The notes: a model not told the origin generated them from the sequence alone. A stretch of DNA of 64,000 bases from Lamellibrachia satsuma (GCA_033239005.1 BSQZ01000122.1:65001-129000); one strand, 5' to 3'; positions 24,405-37,968 are shown, numbered from the stretch's first letter. Translations and numbers: made by a program.

Positions 24405-25105
24405 ATTGACTTATTAAAAGCGTTTGGCACCATTGATCATAAAATACTCATAAATAAACTAAAGTATTATGGCATAAAAGCACAATACTTTGTCTGATTA
24501 AGAATTATTTCTGAAATCGTAAACAATACATACCATTTGGAAACATTAAATCTGAAGAATTAAATATTACGACTGGTGTTACACAAGGGTCAACATTATG
24601 ACCTCTCTTGTTTATTATATACATTAATGATCAATAAATCGCCAGTGACCTTTTTGATTTCAAAACATATGTTGATAATACGACCATAACCAGCATATTA
24701 AATATTTTCAAGCAATCCCATAACTCAATTAGTAATGTAAACGAAGAAATAACAAAGACAAAATATTACCTTAAAGTCAACAGACTTTCTTTAAATGTCA
24801 ACAAAACTAAAGCTATGATATGTCACAAAAGTAAGTAAAAAAGTTTGGTTTGCAAATTAATGGAACAATACTTGAATATGAATATAACTTCTACTCTATA
24901 GGTATCGCAATAAACAATCACTTAATTTGGGAGAGTCACATCAATAAAGTAGCTAACAAAGTATCTAAAATCATTGAAATGATATATAAACTGAAACATT
25001 TTCTATCACACCATATTCTAGTGACAAAGTACAACTCAGTCATGACACCTCAATTTCGGTATAGCGGTATAGGTTTTTCAAAATCAAAAAAAGCATTTCG
25101 AATAA
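24405..25105 (+). pseudogene. LINE reverse transcriptase relic (CR1/jockey group)
   Basis: The translation starts at DLLKAFGTIDHKILINKLKY (RT motif A; consensus has KAFDTIDH, so the catalytic Asp is Gly). Next come GVTQGS, PLLFIIYIND and YVDNTTIT, the YADD box with its second Asp changed to Asn. A later segment at 24850 reads GIAINNHLIWESHINKVANK. The order fits the RT of CR1/jockey-like elements. Stops and frame changes are frequent, both catalytic positions are mutated, and the copy ends at the AC repeat at 25122. Confidence 0.75.
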
Positions 25106-25121
25106 TCATGTCAAGCAAATA

Positions 25122-25312
25122 GTATGCACACACACACACGCACGCACACCACGCACGCACGCACGCACGCGCGCTCGCACCCGCACACCACACGCACGCA
25201 CGCACACGCACACACACACGCACACACACACACACACACACACATATACAGGCACACGCACAAACACACACGCACACGCACACGCACACGCACACGCACA
25301 CGCACGCACGCA
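25122..25312. repeat. Compound AC/GCAC microsatellite
   Basis: AC, ACGC and GCAC units, interrupted by ATATACAGGC. It separates the LINE relic from an R1 fragment (25330-25400). Confidence 0.95.
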
Positions 25313-25519
25313 AACAATGCAGTCAGCCCCTTTCCGTGCGGAAAAAAACTGTGTTTTCTGAAAACTTGAGAGATACACCTATTTCTTTGTAATAATGTAT
25401 TCCTTTTTATGACTCAACAAGCATGTATTATGTTTCTTTAGGCACTGTGTACTTGTTTGACGTCATTGGCAGCTCGCGTTTTTGTTTGTTGCATCTCTGC
25501 TTGTGAACGGTTGAGTCAG

Positions 25520-25870
25520 TAGAATACAAAAGAGTCACTGTATCCCTAGTATAGGTCTATACTACATAGTCACTAAAACTCCAGTACACATATGAAATAT
25601 AGATTAAACAGCCACTACACCCTCTGTACACAGCTAGAAAAAAAGTAGTCACTGTATCCCCAGTACACAGCTATAATACATAGTCACTACAACTCTAGTA
25701 CACGTAATACATACCCCCAGCACACAGCTAGAATACATAGTTACTACACTTTCAGTACACAGCTAGAATACAAAATAATATCTGTATCACCAATACGTAG
25801 CTATAATGCATTGTCACTACAACTCCAGTACACAGTTAGATAAACATAGTTACTGTAATCTAGAGAAACA
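25520..25870. repeat. Degenerate ~35-45-bp minisatellite
   Basis: About nine diverged units around ATAGTCACTACAACTCCAG plus TACACAGCTAGAATAC. Before it, 25400-25515 is shared with 30510-30615 (TTTGACGTCATTGGCAGCTC). Confidence 0.8.
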
Positions 25871-26177
25871 AACTCAAATGTTATAGCTGATGCCGTGATA
25901 TTCATCACATATTAATTAATCGCAGAATGGTTCGTTGTTTTTAAAACTTGTGTACACACCTACACGACGGTACATATTTATACTGAACGCACAAACTTTT
26001 CTCCATTGTGGACTATGTTATGTGTGACAATCTTAGGATGTGCTATATTGTGCTCCTGCTTGATGCTCCTTTCGTAAATAGTTAAGGCTAGTACATGTAT
26101 TGCTGCACTGCTTCAACTGTTATCCCTTTTCTCCCTAAAAGCATTCTCCCTCCACTTATCATCCTCCTCCGCTATCC
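25871..26177. repeat. Dispersed repeat modules before SD1
   Basis: Positions 25880-25985 match the module at 2860-2990, and 26000-26177 starts an R1 copy. There is no gene. Confidence 0.6.
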
Positions 26178-28450
26178 TTATCGTAATCCTTCGCATTTCT
26201 CAAATCCCTGTTTACACATACCTCCCATCTCACTTACGGTCTGCCACCTTTCCTACGGCCTGGCTATTGTATCGCATTTGTTTTCTTAGGTAGCCGGTCC
26301 ATCAGCACACCATCCACTACGTAACACGGTAAAAAAACTTGTTGTCTGTCAACTCGAAAGAGAGGCCTATTTCGTTGTACTCAATTATAAGGCTACGTTC
26401 CCATAACGTGCTTGCAAAAAGCTTCGAGTACATCAAGTGATATCCAAGCGCCTAATCAACCATGCGGAATAAATATAACTACAACATTTATGTATATGCT
26501 TGTGTCACACAATGTTATATGGCTGATGAATTTCTACTCGTCGAAATTACAAAATACAAACAATGTAATGCGCAATGTATGAATTCATATACTATTAACA
26601 TCGTCATATCATTATATCATTACAATAATAAGGCCAAATTAATTTTACATTTATATGACCCAACAAACATGTATGCTGTTTTATTAGGCACTGGGTATTG
26701 TTTGTTGGATCTATATCCGCGGTTTTCTGCTGTGAGTACATCAAGTTAGTCCAAGCGACTTTTATCACCCATATTAAGTGCGTCATACGTAAGCAAACTT
26801 GCAAACCAAATATCACTATATACATATATGTCACTATGCATACATATGGATCATGGGTTTCTGCTTGTCGAAATTATAATGCACAAGCCAACTACATAGG
26901 ACAGCCTTCGTGTCGGTTTTCTTAGGTAGTCTGCCCTCCACAATCCGCACATCATCCATTACATCACACTTTGTAAAGACAAAAACTGATGTCTGACAAC
27001 TTGAGAAAGACGCCTATTTCGAAGAGTTTTTGTTTTGTTCTCAGCGGTTGTCTGCTTCGAGTACGTCAAGTAATTCCAAGCACCTTTTATCAACCATGTT
27101 AAGTGCGTCATACGTAAGCAAACCTGCAAGCTAAATATCACTATAACATATATGTATATAGAGGACATGAGGTAAAGTTAGTAAAGGATCAGTGTAGATT
27201 GGATATCTGGAGGACAGTAAATGAATGAAACAAATTATCTACGGATTGTATAACCGCTAGCAGCGTGAATATGTGCAAGTCATCTACATAGAACAGCGTA
27301 CGTGTCGGTTTTTAAACTTATCTTCAGTGACTGATTGCGTTTACATAGTCAGTGGTAATTTGCTTTATCTACTCCTTGAGCATACATCGAACGTTGTTGG
27401 AAGGTACCACACACATGCACACGCCCACATATAGGCGCAGGCAGGCCCGCACTCACGCACACGCACACGCACACGCACACGCACACGCACACGCACACGC
27501 ACACGCACACGCACACGCACACACACACACACACACACATACCATACGCATAAACACACAAGCACATACGCACAGTACAGTCACGACACTTACAAATCAA
27601 ACCAATCTCCATAAAAAAACCAATGATAATCCATATGTATGCGATAACTAGACATGTTCCGCGAAGACAACGTTCTCTACTGGGGACTTCGTTATATATG
27701 ATAGAATTAGCTACATTATGTTGTTACTCGATGCTCAATTTATAAATTAACGAGGCGAGTACATGTAGTGTTGCACTGCCTCAGCTGTTATAGCTTTTCA
27801 CTTGTCATCCTCCTCCGCGTTCCTCACATCCCCCTCTACGCCTTAATCTCGTACCACTTGCAGTATGTCCTTTTTCGCATCTGTTTTCTGAAGTATTCGG
27901 CCCTCCACCATCCGCACCCCATCCATTATATGACACTGTTTAAAGAAAACAAACTTTTCTCAGACAAAGCTTATTTCGTTGTAATACATTATTCCAGTAT
28001 GCTCCCCTAACGTGCTTGCAAAAGAAAAAACATTGTGTCACGCAATGTTATGCGACTGATGCGTTTTTTAGTCGTCGAAATGAGCGTGTTTGCATCGATT
28101 CGTATACTGCAATATTATTCCAAGTATTGCAAACCAAACTACTGGATGCTATGTCATAAACATAACTAGACGTCGACATTGACATGATACGATCTATCGG
28201 CCAAAAAACGAAAATCCACGTCTTGTTGTTCTGTGTTTACTTGCCAGCTCGTTCCTTTCACGCAGTTGGAACAAATTCGAACTGCTGCAGCGTGGTATCG
28301 AGTACACCCGCCGAACACTGAAATTAATATCCCACACATAAATGGGGAAAACGGTACATGTCTAATAAGACATTATTGAATAGAAATGCACAACGCATTT
28401 AATAATTGGCACCAGCTCAATACAGTGGTTTGCCAAAAAATTTCGTATAT
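26178..28450. repeat. Segmental duplication SD1, right copy
   Basis: Near-identical partner of 51-2302. It includes two or more R1 copies, the LINE tail relic (27165-27275), the ACGCAC array (27455-27537) and a Kunitz 5' relic (28190-28320). Unlike the left copy it continues beyond the breakpoint into Kunitz-upstream sequence, so this may be the original arrangement and the left copy the derived one. Confidence 0.85.
28190..28320 (-). pseudogene. Relic of Kunitz promoter/exon 1 (SD1 right copy)
   Basis: Minus-strand blocks CACGCTGCAGCAG, GGAACGAGCTGGCAAGTAAA and CACAGAACAACAAGACG correspond to the Kunitz 5' end. The ATG and donor are lost, as at 2040-2165. Confidence 0.6.
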
Positions 28451-29312
28451 AATGGGTAAGCCAAAGCAGCTTTTACCCCGTAAACGTGCCGTGATCACTG
28501 CACCTTCAAATATGATGTCGCCACATCCTGATAAGCTGATATGCGAACAAATAAGCAGTTGGTTGTGTCTTGAACAAGGCTGGCGAGGGAATGTCGACAA
28601 ACCAAAAAAAAAAAACATAGTACGACCGCCCTCGTTCGGATTTTAGTGTCCGAGTTATTGCCAAAAACGTTCCACAACTACCAGCGTAATCTTAAAATGT
28701 CCACTTGATGTGACATCACACCTAAATATGTACCACAGTGACTGTACAATGGTGGATTGAAGTCGTGTCGTCCAACCTAGAAACCGTTGGTTATGTAGAA
28801 GAAGAGGAATCGTAGGGTGAGGTGAATTAATGGGGAAGAATAATGTTCATGTGTGTCTGATTTCCAATGTTCAGCCACACCATATTTTCTTTGGGGTTGT
28901 CCACACTCCCTTATCAGGCTTTTTCACGACACAAACACGGCCTCTGATTTCCTCTCATATCCACGTTTGACGATATCGCGGATTGACAACCCCTTAATCG
29001 GAAGTGTATGATAACACCATGTCTACACCATCATTTCAGCGTTTTAATTAAACATATAACAGTCCATTAGTACTTTCATAATATATTTCATATCAATGTC
29101 GTCGCAGTATAACAACGTGATTACATATGCACGAATACATTGACATAATGTCAACTTCGTACTAAATTATTTGAATAATAGCACGTGGGAAAGACTCTTA
29201 ATTTATCCAATCGAATGCGAGCTAATTGCTGCATTTTCATGAGTGACGGGTGAGTGTACTATATATAACGCTGCAGCAGTGGGAGTAAGTTAGGGCCACA
29301 CAAACTGAACGA
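28451..29312 (+). pseudogene. Kunitz upstream region and promoter without the gene (copy K2)
   Basis: Co-linear with 15680-16335. The TATA box is preserved as TATATATAA (29260-29268), followed by CGCTGCAGCAG and CCACACAAACTGAACGAG. Similarity stops at 29312, about 30 bp before the expected ATG, where a minisatellite begins. No Kunitz exon follows. The promoter may still fire, but nothing recognisable would be translated. Confidence 0.65.
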
Positions 29313-29324
29313 GTGTTACAACCA

Positions 29325-29450
29325 GTAATGTAATAATCGACCGGTAATGTAATAATCGACCAGTAATGTAATAAATCGACCGGTAATGTAATAATCGACA
29401 GGTAATTTAATAATCGACCGGTAATGTAATAAATCGACCAGTCATGTAAT
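29325..29450. repeat. 19-20-bp minisatellite
   Basis: About seven units of AATCGACCGGTAATGTAAT with small variants. It directly replaces the Kunitz 5'UTR. Confidence 0.9.
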
Positions 29451-29454
29451 ACAA

Positions 29455-29700
29455 ATGATGATGATAATCACTAAGATGATGATGATGATGAGGATGTTAA
29501 TAATGATGATGTAGAAGGTGATGATTAGGGTGATAAAAGATTATGATGGTGATGACAATTAAGGGACGATATTAATGAATATGATAATGATGATGATGAT
29601 TATGACGGTGATAATGATTATGACGAAGATTATAATGATGATGATAAATGACAATGAGGGTGATCATTATTACGATTATGAGGACGAAGACAATGACACA
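29455..29700. repeat. Imperfect (GAT)n/(TGA)n tract
   Basis: Purine-rich GAT and GATTATGAC repeats over about 240 bp, changing at 29700 to CTCCTCCTC. Frames here encode low-complexity Met/Asp runs only. Confidence 0.9.
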
Positions 29701-29854
29701 TTCAACCTCATCCTACTCCTCCTCCTCCTCATCGTCATCACCATCCTCATGTTCACCCTTATAAGGGATAATCTCAAACAATTATTTAATGGATCATTAA
29801 AAATGCTTAATAACTTATCATCATTTGATCAAATTAAGGGGTCATGTCAAACAA

Positions 29855-30510
29855 GTTAGGGGAAATCTCAAAATGCAATGTGATATGATACTAGAAACTT
29901 AAGTGTAACCGCAAAAATAATAAAATAAGGGACCAGCTGTAACAATTAAGGGGATATCTCAAAAATATAAGTTAAGGGTAATTTCAGTCAACTAAAATGT
30001 TCATCTAAACGATTAAAGGGCACCCAAAGTATTATTAAAATATGACTAAAATTAAGGGATTTTATCAATAACAAGTTAAAGGATGATTTAAAATGGTCTC
30101 ATTTAGGGTCATTTAATGATTAACTAGCTGATCATCTCAAAACATTATGGGGTCATTTCATCATGTCAAGTGGTCGTCTCGAAAAAAGTTAAATAAATTA
30201 AGGGGTCATCTCCTAAAATGAATGAGTCTTCTAAAAAAAGTTAAAGGATCGTCACAAAATATGTCTTCCCAAACTAATTAAAGGATCATTAAAATAGGAG
30301 GATCATTAAAAAACGTTTCTAGTTGATCGATATGAAATGAAGCAGTCACTTCCTATAATTAAAAAAAATATTTTTTGAGAAGACACTTTTCAAGATAATT
30401 TGTTATATGATCTTTTAATTTGTTGAGACGATCAGCTAGTTACTTCTTACATATTTTGTGATGAACTTTTAACTTATTTTGAGAAGACCCATTAATTTTT
30501 TCTGAGATTA
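29855..30510. repeat. Degenerate array of TTAAGGGGTCATCTCAAAA-like units, switching orientation
   Basis: Units such as TTAAGGGGTCATCTC, GTTAAAGGATCGTCACAAAA and AACATTATGGGGTCATTTC recur roughly every 25-40 bp up to about 30310. From about 30380 to 30500 the units are in reverse orientation: the complement reads AGTAACTAGCTGATCGTCTC and GTTCATCACAAAATATGTAA, pairing with 30115-30140 and 30235-30265. I recognise no known element. Confidence 0.7.
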
Positions 30511-30950
30511 AACAAACATGTATTATATTTTGTTATTCACTGTGTACTTGTTTGACGTCATTGGCAGCTCGCGTTTTTGTTGGATACATCTCCGTTCGCG
30601 CATGGTTGAGTCATGGACACATAACGTGCTGTGTCGCATATTACTAACCTTTTATTGAAACATATGTACCATGCCGCGCTGCAGCTTAGACGTTTGTGGC
30701 GTTACTAACCATAACCGCTTACGAATGTTACATCAAATAATTGCAAGCGTACTTTTTCAACCATTTTAAATGCGCCATACATCAGCAAACATTAAATACA
30801 AATGTCACTACAACATAATAATATTATATGCATAGTTATATGGCTGATGCTTTTTTACTCATCGAAATGAGTGTATTTGCACAGATCCGTATACTGCAAC
30901 ATCAGCCCATGTTGTGCATTCCAAACAACTGGATGCAACATCATAAACAT
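30511..30950. repeat. R1 fragments
   Basis: Positions 30510-30615 match 25400-25515; 30740-30900 has R1 blocks (ATTTTAAATGCGCCATAC, ATATGGCTGATGC, CTCATCGAAATGAG). No gene. Confidence 0.6.
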
Positions 30951-30999
30951 AACTAGACGTCGACATTGGCAGGATATGTCGACATTGACATTATACGAT

Positions 31000-31190
31000 T
31001 TCTCGGCCAAAAATAAAACCGTGTTTTGTTTAACTTCCTCACATGGAAATAACAAAACAACAAACGAAGTCATACTAACCTCTTCTTGTTTGTCTGTGTT
31101 GACTTGCCAGCTCGTTCCTTTTACGCGGCTGTAACTAATTCGAACTGCTGCAGCGTGGTATACAGAAAACCCGCCAGTCACGCATGATAG
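31000..31190 (-). pseudogene. Inverted Kunitz promoter, exon 1 and donor relic
   Basis: This is the best preserved orphan copy. On the minus strand it reads CACGCTGCAGCAG, GTTACAGCCGCG, GGAACGAGCTGGCAAGTCAA, CACAGACAAACAAGAAGAG and then GTTAGTATGAC. The true exon 1 has ATGAAGAG followed by GTTAGTATGA. The donor is intact but the start codon is AAG (plus strand 31085-31087). The first ~50 bp of the intron also match. No signal-peptide exon follows on this strand. Confidence 0.75.
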
Positions 31191-31425
31191 AGCAATGCGG
31201 CAAGTAACACTCCTTCGTCGTTCGCACGTCATACCAGTCAAACCATGTAGTAGACGTTTACGTTATGCCATTGTATCCATGCATCTGCAATCACATTGGT
31301 ATAATGCGACGGCAATGATATGAAGTACGTTCACTGGTATGACGTGCGAACGACGAACGAGTGTTAATTGCCGCATTGTTCTGTCATGCGTGACTGGCGG
31401 GTGTATTCGATACCACGCTGCAGCG
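31147..31425. repeat. Inverted repeat, ~90-bp arms, built from Kunitz promoter sequence
   Basis: The left arm is about 31147-31233 and the right arm about 31338-31425. Both include ACTGGTATGACGTGCGAACG, GTCATGCGTGACTGGCGGG (one change) and ACCACGCTGCAG, with roughly 90% identity. The ~104-bp centre (GTAGTAGACGTTTACG) also occurs in copy K1 at 15370-15400. Both arms have lost the TATA sequence seen in the gene. Confidence 0.8.
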
Positions 31426-32256
31426 GTTACGGTCATACACTGAACACAGGCCATCAGTGTTCTTTGAAGGACGTTAACATTCTAGACCATGAGAATAACT
31501 GGCACAGGAGGAAAATAAAGGAGGCGATTAACATCCACAGAGAGAAACCTACGCTGAACCGAGACGTTGGTCAGGAGCTCCCACCAGTTCTGCTCCAGCT
31601 TGTGTCACATGACATTGGTCGTGTAAGTTTAATAAAAACACTGAAATTTATATACCACACAAAAATGGAGAAAACGGAATATATTTAATAAGAAATTATT
31701 AAATTTAAATGTACACGGCATATGACAATAAATAACAGCTCAAGACCGCGGTTCTATTTCATCAACTTTACTATGGTGCTGTGGTTCAGACTAACGTCTA
31801 ATATGTTTTCTTATATATTGGGTAGTCCCAAGCAGCTTACACCCCGCAAACAACTTTCAAATATGTGGTTCCCACATGCTGATATAAGAGCAAATAAGCA
31901 GTTGATTGTGTCTTGAACAAGGCTGCTGAAGGAATGTCGACAACACCGTTGGAAAATATATGGACGCCTGCCCCCGTTCGATCCTTGGTGAAAAAATTAT
32001 TGCTCAAGTGTAATTTTAAAATGTCTATTTGATGTGACATCACAGATAAATATGTGCGACAGAGACTGTACAATGGTGGCTTGAGGTTGTGTCGTCAAAC
32101 CAAGAAACCATTGGTGACGTAGGAACCGTACATGAATTAATGGAGAAGTTATTTCCAGTGTTCAGCCACACATGATCGCGGACGTCTATATATTTTCTTT
32201 GGGGTTGTCCACACTCCCTTATCTGGCTTTTTCGCAACACAACCCTGACCTTTGAT
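31426..32256. repeat. Kunitz upstream region (copy K3)
   Basis: Positions 31615-32256 parallel 15480-16020 and 28315-28950 (ATTAAATTTAAATGTACACGG, GGTTGTCCACACTCCCTTAT). The copy stops before the promoter, at TTTGATATATGCCGC, and passes into an array-type module (32260-32400). Confidence 0.6.
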
Positions 32257-32420
32257 ATATGCCGCGCTGTAGTGTATACACCTGTGGCGTCATTAACCCT
32301 CAGCTGAGTGTTCCGATGACCTGCTCAAAAAATTAACTGTTAATCATGTGTTTTTATTCCGTCGTGAGTGAGTTCCAACATGTATGTAGACACATGAACA
32401 TCGGCACGCTGACGCCCAGA

Positions 32421-34133
<1,713 letters not shown>

Positions 34134-34985
34134 GGTGAGATTTCAAATTTGTAATATGTTTGAGTGAGGTAAAAGGAAGATAGATATATATATATATATA
34201 TATACATAATTTTTTTCCAAAAAACACTTTTGATATTGGTACACCACCACCTACATGTGTCCGTTGCCAAACCGCCAAAAACCACACCAAATTAAGCGCT
34301 GAAAACTGCCATCAATATATTCACATGGAATATCTTATAACATATATTATGAGATTAAACACCATTTATGTTTTAAAGTACTTACGTCTTGTTCTGTGCA
34401 TCCAAGCGTTCATGCGGGTGTGTTTATCCGCACGGTATATGATGTCGACGTGAGCAGCGTCCGTAATGTAGGTGGGGGATTGCAGCGCCTGTGCGTGTGT
34501 GCGTGTGTGCGTGTGTGCGTGTGTGCGTGTGTACGTGTTTACATGTGTGCTTGGATCGTAGATGAAACTCTGAGAGGTTGGTGTCCGAGGTGCAAAGCAT
34601 CTAAGAGAACTAGCATAATATGCATTGGTGTTGCGCGATACTATTATGCGAAATTGCTATTCGTGCCCTGTTGTTGTAACGTCCACTCACTGTCATTGTT
34701 CGCGAGTGTGTGGACGTGGCTTCAAGATGGCGGAGCTTGTTTGCTGTGATACACTTGAACTACAGCTATTTCTAGTATGTATGACTACAAGTGCAGTCTA
34801 CATATTAATTTTCATATAATAAATCGATGGTAGACGCCTTTGTGCAGTCAACACGTCCGCCTGCCAATTCGATTGCAACAGGCGTGCTATGGTATAAACG
34901 TGTAACTTGTGTGAAAGGGATTATTTCAATTAGGAACATGGCGTAGAATTAGCACGCTTAACTACGGTTGTTTCAACATGGCAAC
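34134..34985. other. Intergenic stretch with AT tract and a possible first exon
   Basis: An AT run lies at 34184-34205. At 34729 there is AAGATGGCGGAGCTTG, an ATG in a YY1-like CAAGATGGCGG context common at animal gene starts. The frame MAELVCCDTLELQLFL is followed by GTATGT, which could be a donor. No matching second exon, TATA box or homology was recognised, so this is a weak candidate for the start of a host gene running to the right. Confidence 0.15.
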
Positions 34986-34989
34986 CACA

Positions 34990-35160
34990 GCGTAGTACCA
35001 TATTAGCCAGCAGATGGCAGCATTTATTTATTGTGGTACGTAATATGCAGCTATATGGCTACGAGGCACGATAAAGGCATACTGTCATTACATAATTTTG
35101 TAAGGTGGGCCGAACTATTTTGTAGCCATATGATAACAACACTTAACGGGTTAAGCCTTG
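34990..35160. repeat. Dispersed module, inverted relative of 3090-3240
   Basis: The reverse complement shares GCATATTACGTACCACAATA, GCCATCTGCT and ATGGCTACAAAATA-like blocks with 3090-3240 in the same order. Confidence 0.7.
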
Positions 35161-35765
35161 ATTTAATGTTTTATCACTGACATTACTTTTTTTATGAGAT
35201 TAGCATTACATGGCCTGGGAGGCTGAGGCTAGCATACTATTTTGTTACCCTGAACAATATTACTTCGCGTCATTACAGTGTCCGTGTTATGGTGGAGCTA
35301 CTCAAACAAGGAACGCCAACATATCAACGTGACTGTAGTTTTGTCATACATGTTCTTGCAGAATACGGTGCATATTAACCTTACGTAAACGTTAATTCAT
35401 ATTACGTGGTGTTGTAAATAGTGTATGGTGTTAGCCATATACTAGCATAAAAACAATAGTGATTATTTCCCCTCCGTGTATTTTTGAAACCTTTAAATAT
35501 ATGCATCAAAAGGAATGTTATCTCAACTGCCTCCAAAGCCAAACATATTCAAAATACCTTTATTAATTTATGTTTGGCGCTCATTTGAATAGATGCCCGG
35601 TGGTTAAAACAGGGACTCCAACATCCCCCGGGTACATTGGAACCCGCGTGTAGGAAATTTATAAGAAACTCCGATTTTCGCCAGAAATGATGTTAAATGT
35701 GTCAAAATATCGACTGACCATGACATGTTATGCACCAAAAGGAATAAAAATAAAACAAATATTGT
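35161..35765. other. Intergenic stretch, nothing recognised
   Basis: AT-rich, no open frame of note. The end (35700-35765) begins the direct repeat below. Confidence 0.5.
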
Positions 35766-35923
35766 GGTAACACAACTTTCAGGGAAATATCAGGGGGTCA
35801 TATTGTCATCGGCTCAATATCGCGAACATTTGAGCGTCAAGTAGTGACCCAACCGCCATGACTATAATGCGCATGGGCGCCTTTCGTGTACTCGAAATAG
35901 TCTCAAATATATACTGCAACTAA
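35766..35923. repeat. ~155-bp direct repeat, first copy
   Basis: The partner is 36986-37130: TCATATTGTCATCGGCTCAA, AAGTAGTGACC and CGAAATAGTCTCA in the same order, about 90% identical. The 1.2-kb spacing could mean a small element with direct terminal repeats, but no coding region lies between. Confidence 0.8.
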
Positions 35924-36099
35924 ATACGTCTGTATCACCAGATGGTTCTCGACTTTCCGTTAACAATCACATTAGGTGAACACGAATTTAAATATAACAA
36001 ACATTACATATTGCACAATTTTAGCATGTCGCTAAATTGGCAGATCCATTTGTTTTTCTTTAAAAAGTGTTGTAACGTCTTCCAGACAAGGCCACTGTA

Positions 36100-36300
36100 T
36101 GTTGCCTTTTTCGTGAGCGCAGTGCGTGGCACAGCTTATGTGCCCAGTGTGTAGCCTAGATAATGGGCACAATATGTGGCCTAGTTTGTGTCCTCAGTTT
36201 TACTTGCGCTGTACGTGGCCCAGTCTACGTGTGCGATGTGTGGCCGAGTTTATGTCGGCAGTATGTGGCCCAGTTTAATAGCGCAGTATTTGGTCCATCG
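36100..36300. repeat. Degenerate ~25-bp minisatellite
   Basis: About seven units around GCAGTATGTGGCCCAGTTTA (variants TGTGTGGCCGAGTTTA, TATGTGGCCTAGTTTG). The open frames crossing it simply echo the repeat. Confidence 0.75.
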
Positions 36301-36985
36301 ACAGTCATTAGCGCGTACTCGCTAGCTACACAATGCAGATTCACCTTAGTTCATCGATGGCTGTGTCGACAGTAACATTATTGATGGATGTGGCCACGTT
36401 TAATTTCTACGTGGTAGTCCATGTTTATGTGTATTTGTGTAAAACTGTGATCGCTGTGACCAAATTAACATTGTGATGGCTATGGTGGTGTTTAATTGCC
36501 GGGGACGGGCGTTATTCTGCGCATGACATTAAACCATTTTACTTCCTTACGCATTTACTGCGCCATAATGTAGGTGTTGCAGGGCTAATTCCACCAATAA
36601 TTAGTGCGGTGGCGTGGCAGCTGCGGTCACATTAGACAGTGTGGTGCCGTTGCAACGAGGTGACAGACGGTTGCAGCCAAGTTCAGCTGTGCCTCATGAC
36701 ACTATGAGTATATTGTGATGAAGCTTGTGGTGGATGCAAAGGCCACACAGAATGTGATTCGATGGGATGCTGGACTAACAACCTTTTTAAACCGGATAAC
36801 CAGATCGGAACTGCCACCGGCCGTTTCAATAAATAAGCATTCCGGACACTAGTTTGTACAACAAAGTTTCTTAACAAAAACAATGTTTAATTTATCTTTC
36901 TAAATTGCGTTATATTTTGATGTACAATAAGCGAAACATTCCCAGAATGCAAAAATATAAATAATGGTAAAAAACAAATGACATG

Positions 36986-37130
36986 GTAACACAGCTTTCA
37001 GGGAAATGCAAGGGGGTCATATTGTCATCGGCTCAATATCGCCAAAATTTGAGCGCCAAGTAGTGACCTAACCGCTATGACTATAATGCGAATGGGCGTC
37101 TTTCGTGTATTCGAAATAGTCTCAGATATA
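36986..37130. repeat. ~155-bp direct repeat, second copy
   Basis: See 35766-35923. The sequence between the copies, apart from the minisatellite, shows no recognisable gene. Confidence 0.8.
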
Positions 37131-37209
37131 CATTGCAACATATAGCAAATGTACCCGTGACCCGGGCCTTCGCCGAATTTGCAGAACGCTGCAGGCCGCT
37201 AACTAGAAT

Positions 37210-37890
37210 ACCTCGGTTACTGATCGATGCATAACAAAAGCTGACGAACAAGAGGCAACAGTGGGGATCGACAAATGAACATATATGGAGTTCTCATTGC
37301 TTATCTCTGTGCTAGAGTGAGAGCGAGTGAGCACAGTGACGGCCGAGACAAGATTTAACAAGATTGCCATCCCAAACAACAAATTCCATATGGCATGTGG
37401 ACAAGGAAGCCATTGGCTTATCAAGAGTCCAACAATTTTGTCATCTATGTGTAGCCCGCCCTTAACATATATATGTCAATTCTATTTTTAAACATATTCA
37501 CACTACTAGCATTAACACAATCATTCGGAAGTTTGTTTAATTCATTTATCATCCTCTGTGAGAAAGAGTACTTTCTCATGTCCAACCTACTGTTCCGTAA
37601 CTAATGCTGCTTTGTGTCCTCTTGTTCTACTGACTTCTTTAAGTGTGAAGAACATATTCCTATCAACATCTTTATAACCGTTCACTATTTTAAACACTTC
37701 TATTTGGTCTCCTCTTAGTCGCCTGGTCTCTAGTGTTGTCAACCCACATTGTAATAAGTGGATTTCATAACTAAGGTCTCTTAATTCTGGAGTAATTTTA
37801 GTTGCTCTTCTTTGTATTATTTTTAGCTTGTTTATGTCCTTCTTACGATACGGCCTCCATGCTTCTATACAATATTCCAAACGTGGACTC
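37210..37890 (-). pseudogene. CR1-like LINE, C-terminal RT region and 3' end
   Basis: The minus-strand frame RLEYCIEAWRPYRKKDINKL, IIQRRATKITPELRDLSYE and LTTLETRRLRGDQIEVFKIV is the conserved C-terminal domain of CR1-type RTs. Beyond it come FSQRMINELNKLPNDCVNAS-like sequence and a 3' UTR with AAGCCAATGGCTTCCTTGTC, which recurs at 40220-40250 and 55000-55030. The copy is 5'-truncated at a CT/AT repeat (37888), typical of incomplete reverse transcription. Confidence 0.8.
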
Positions 37891-37968
37891 TCTCTCTCTC
37901 TCTCTCTCTCTCTCACTATGTCTCTCTCTGTGTCTCTCTCTGTGTCTCTGTCACTATCTGTCTATGGA

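Noticed and set aside
30855..31241. 128-residue minus frame over the inverted Kunitz relic
   Set aside because: It runs through promoter, exon 1 and intron-like sequence of the relic in a frame unrelated to the gene.
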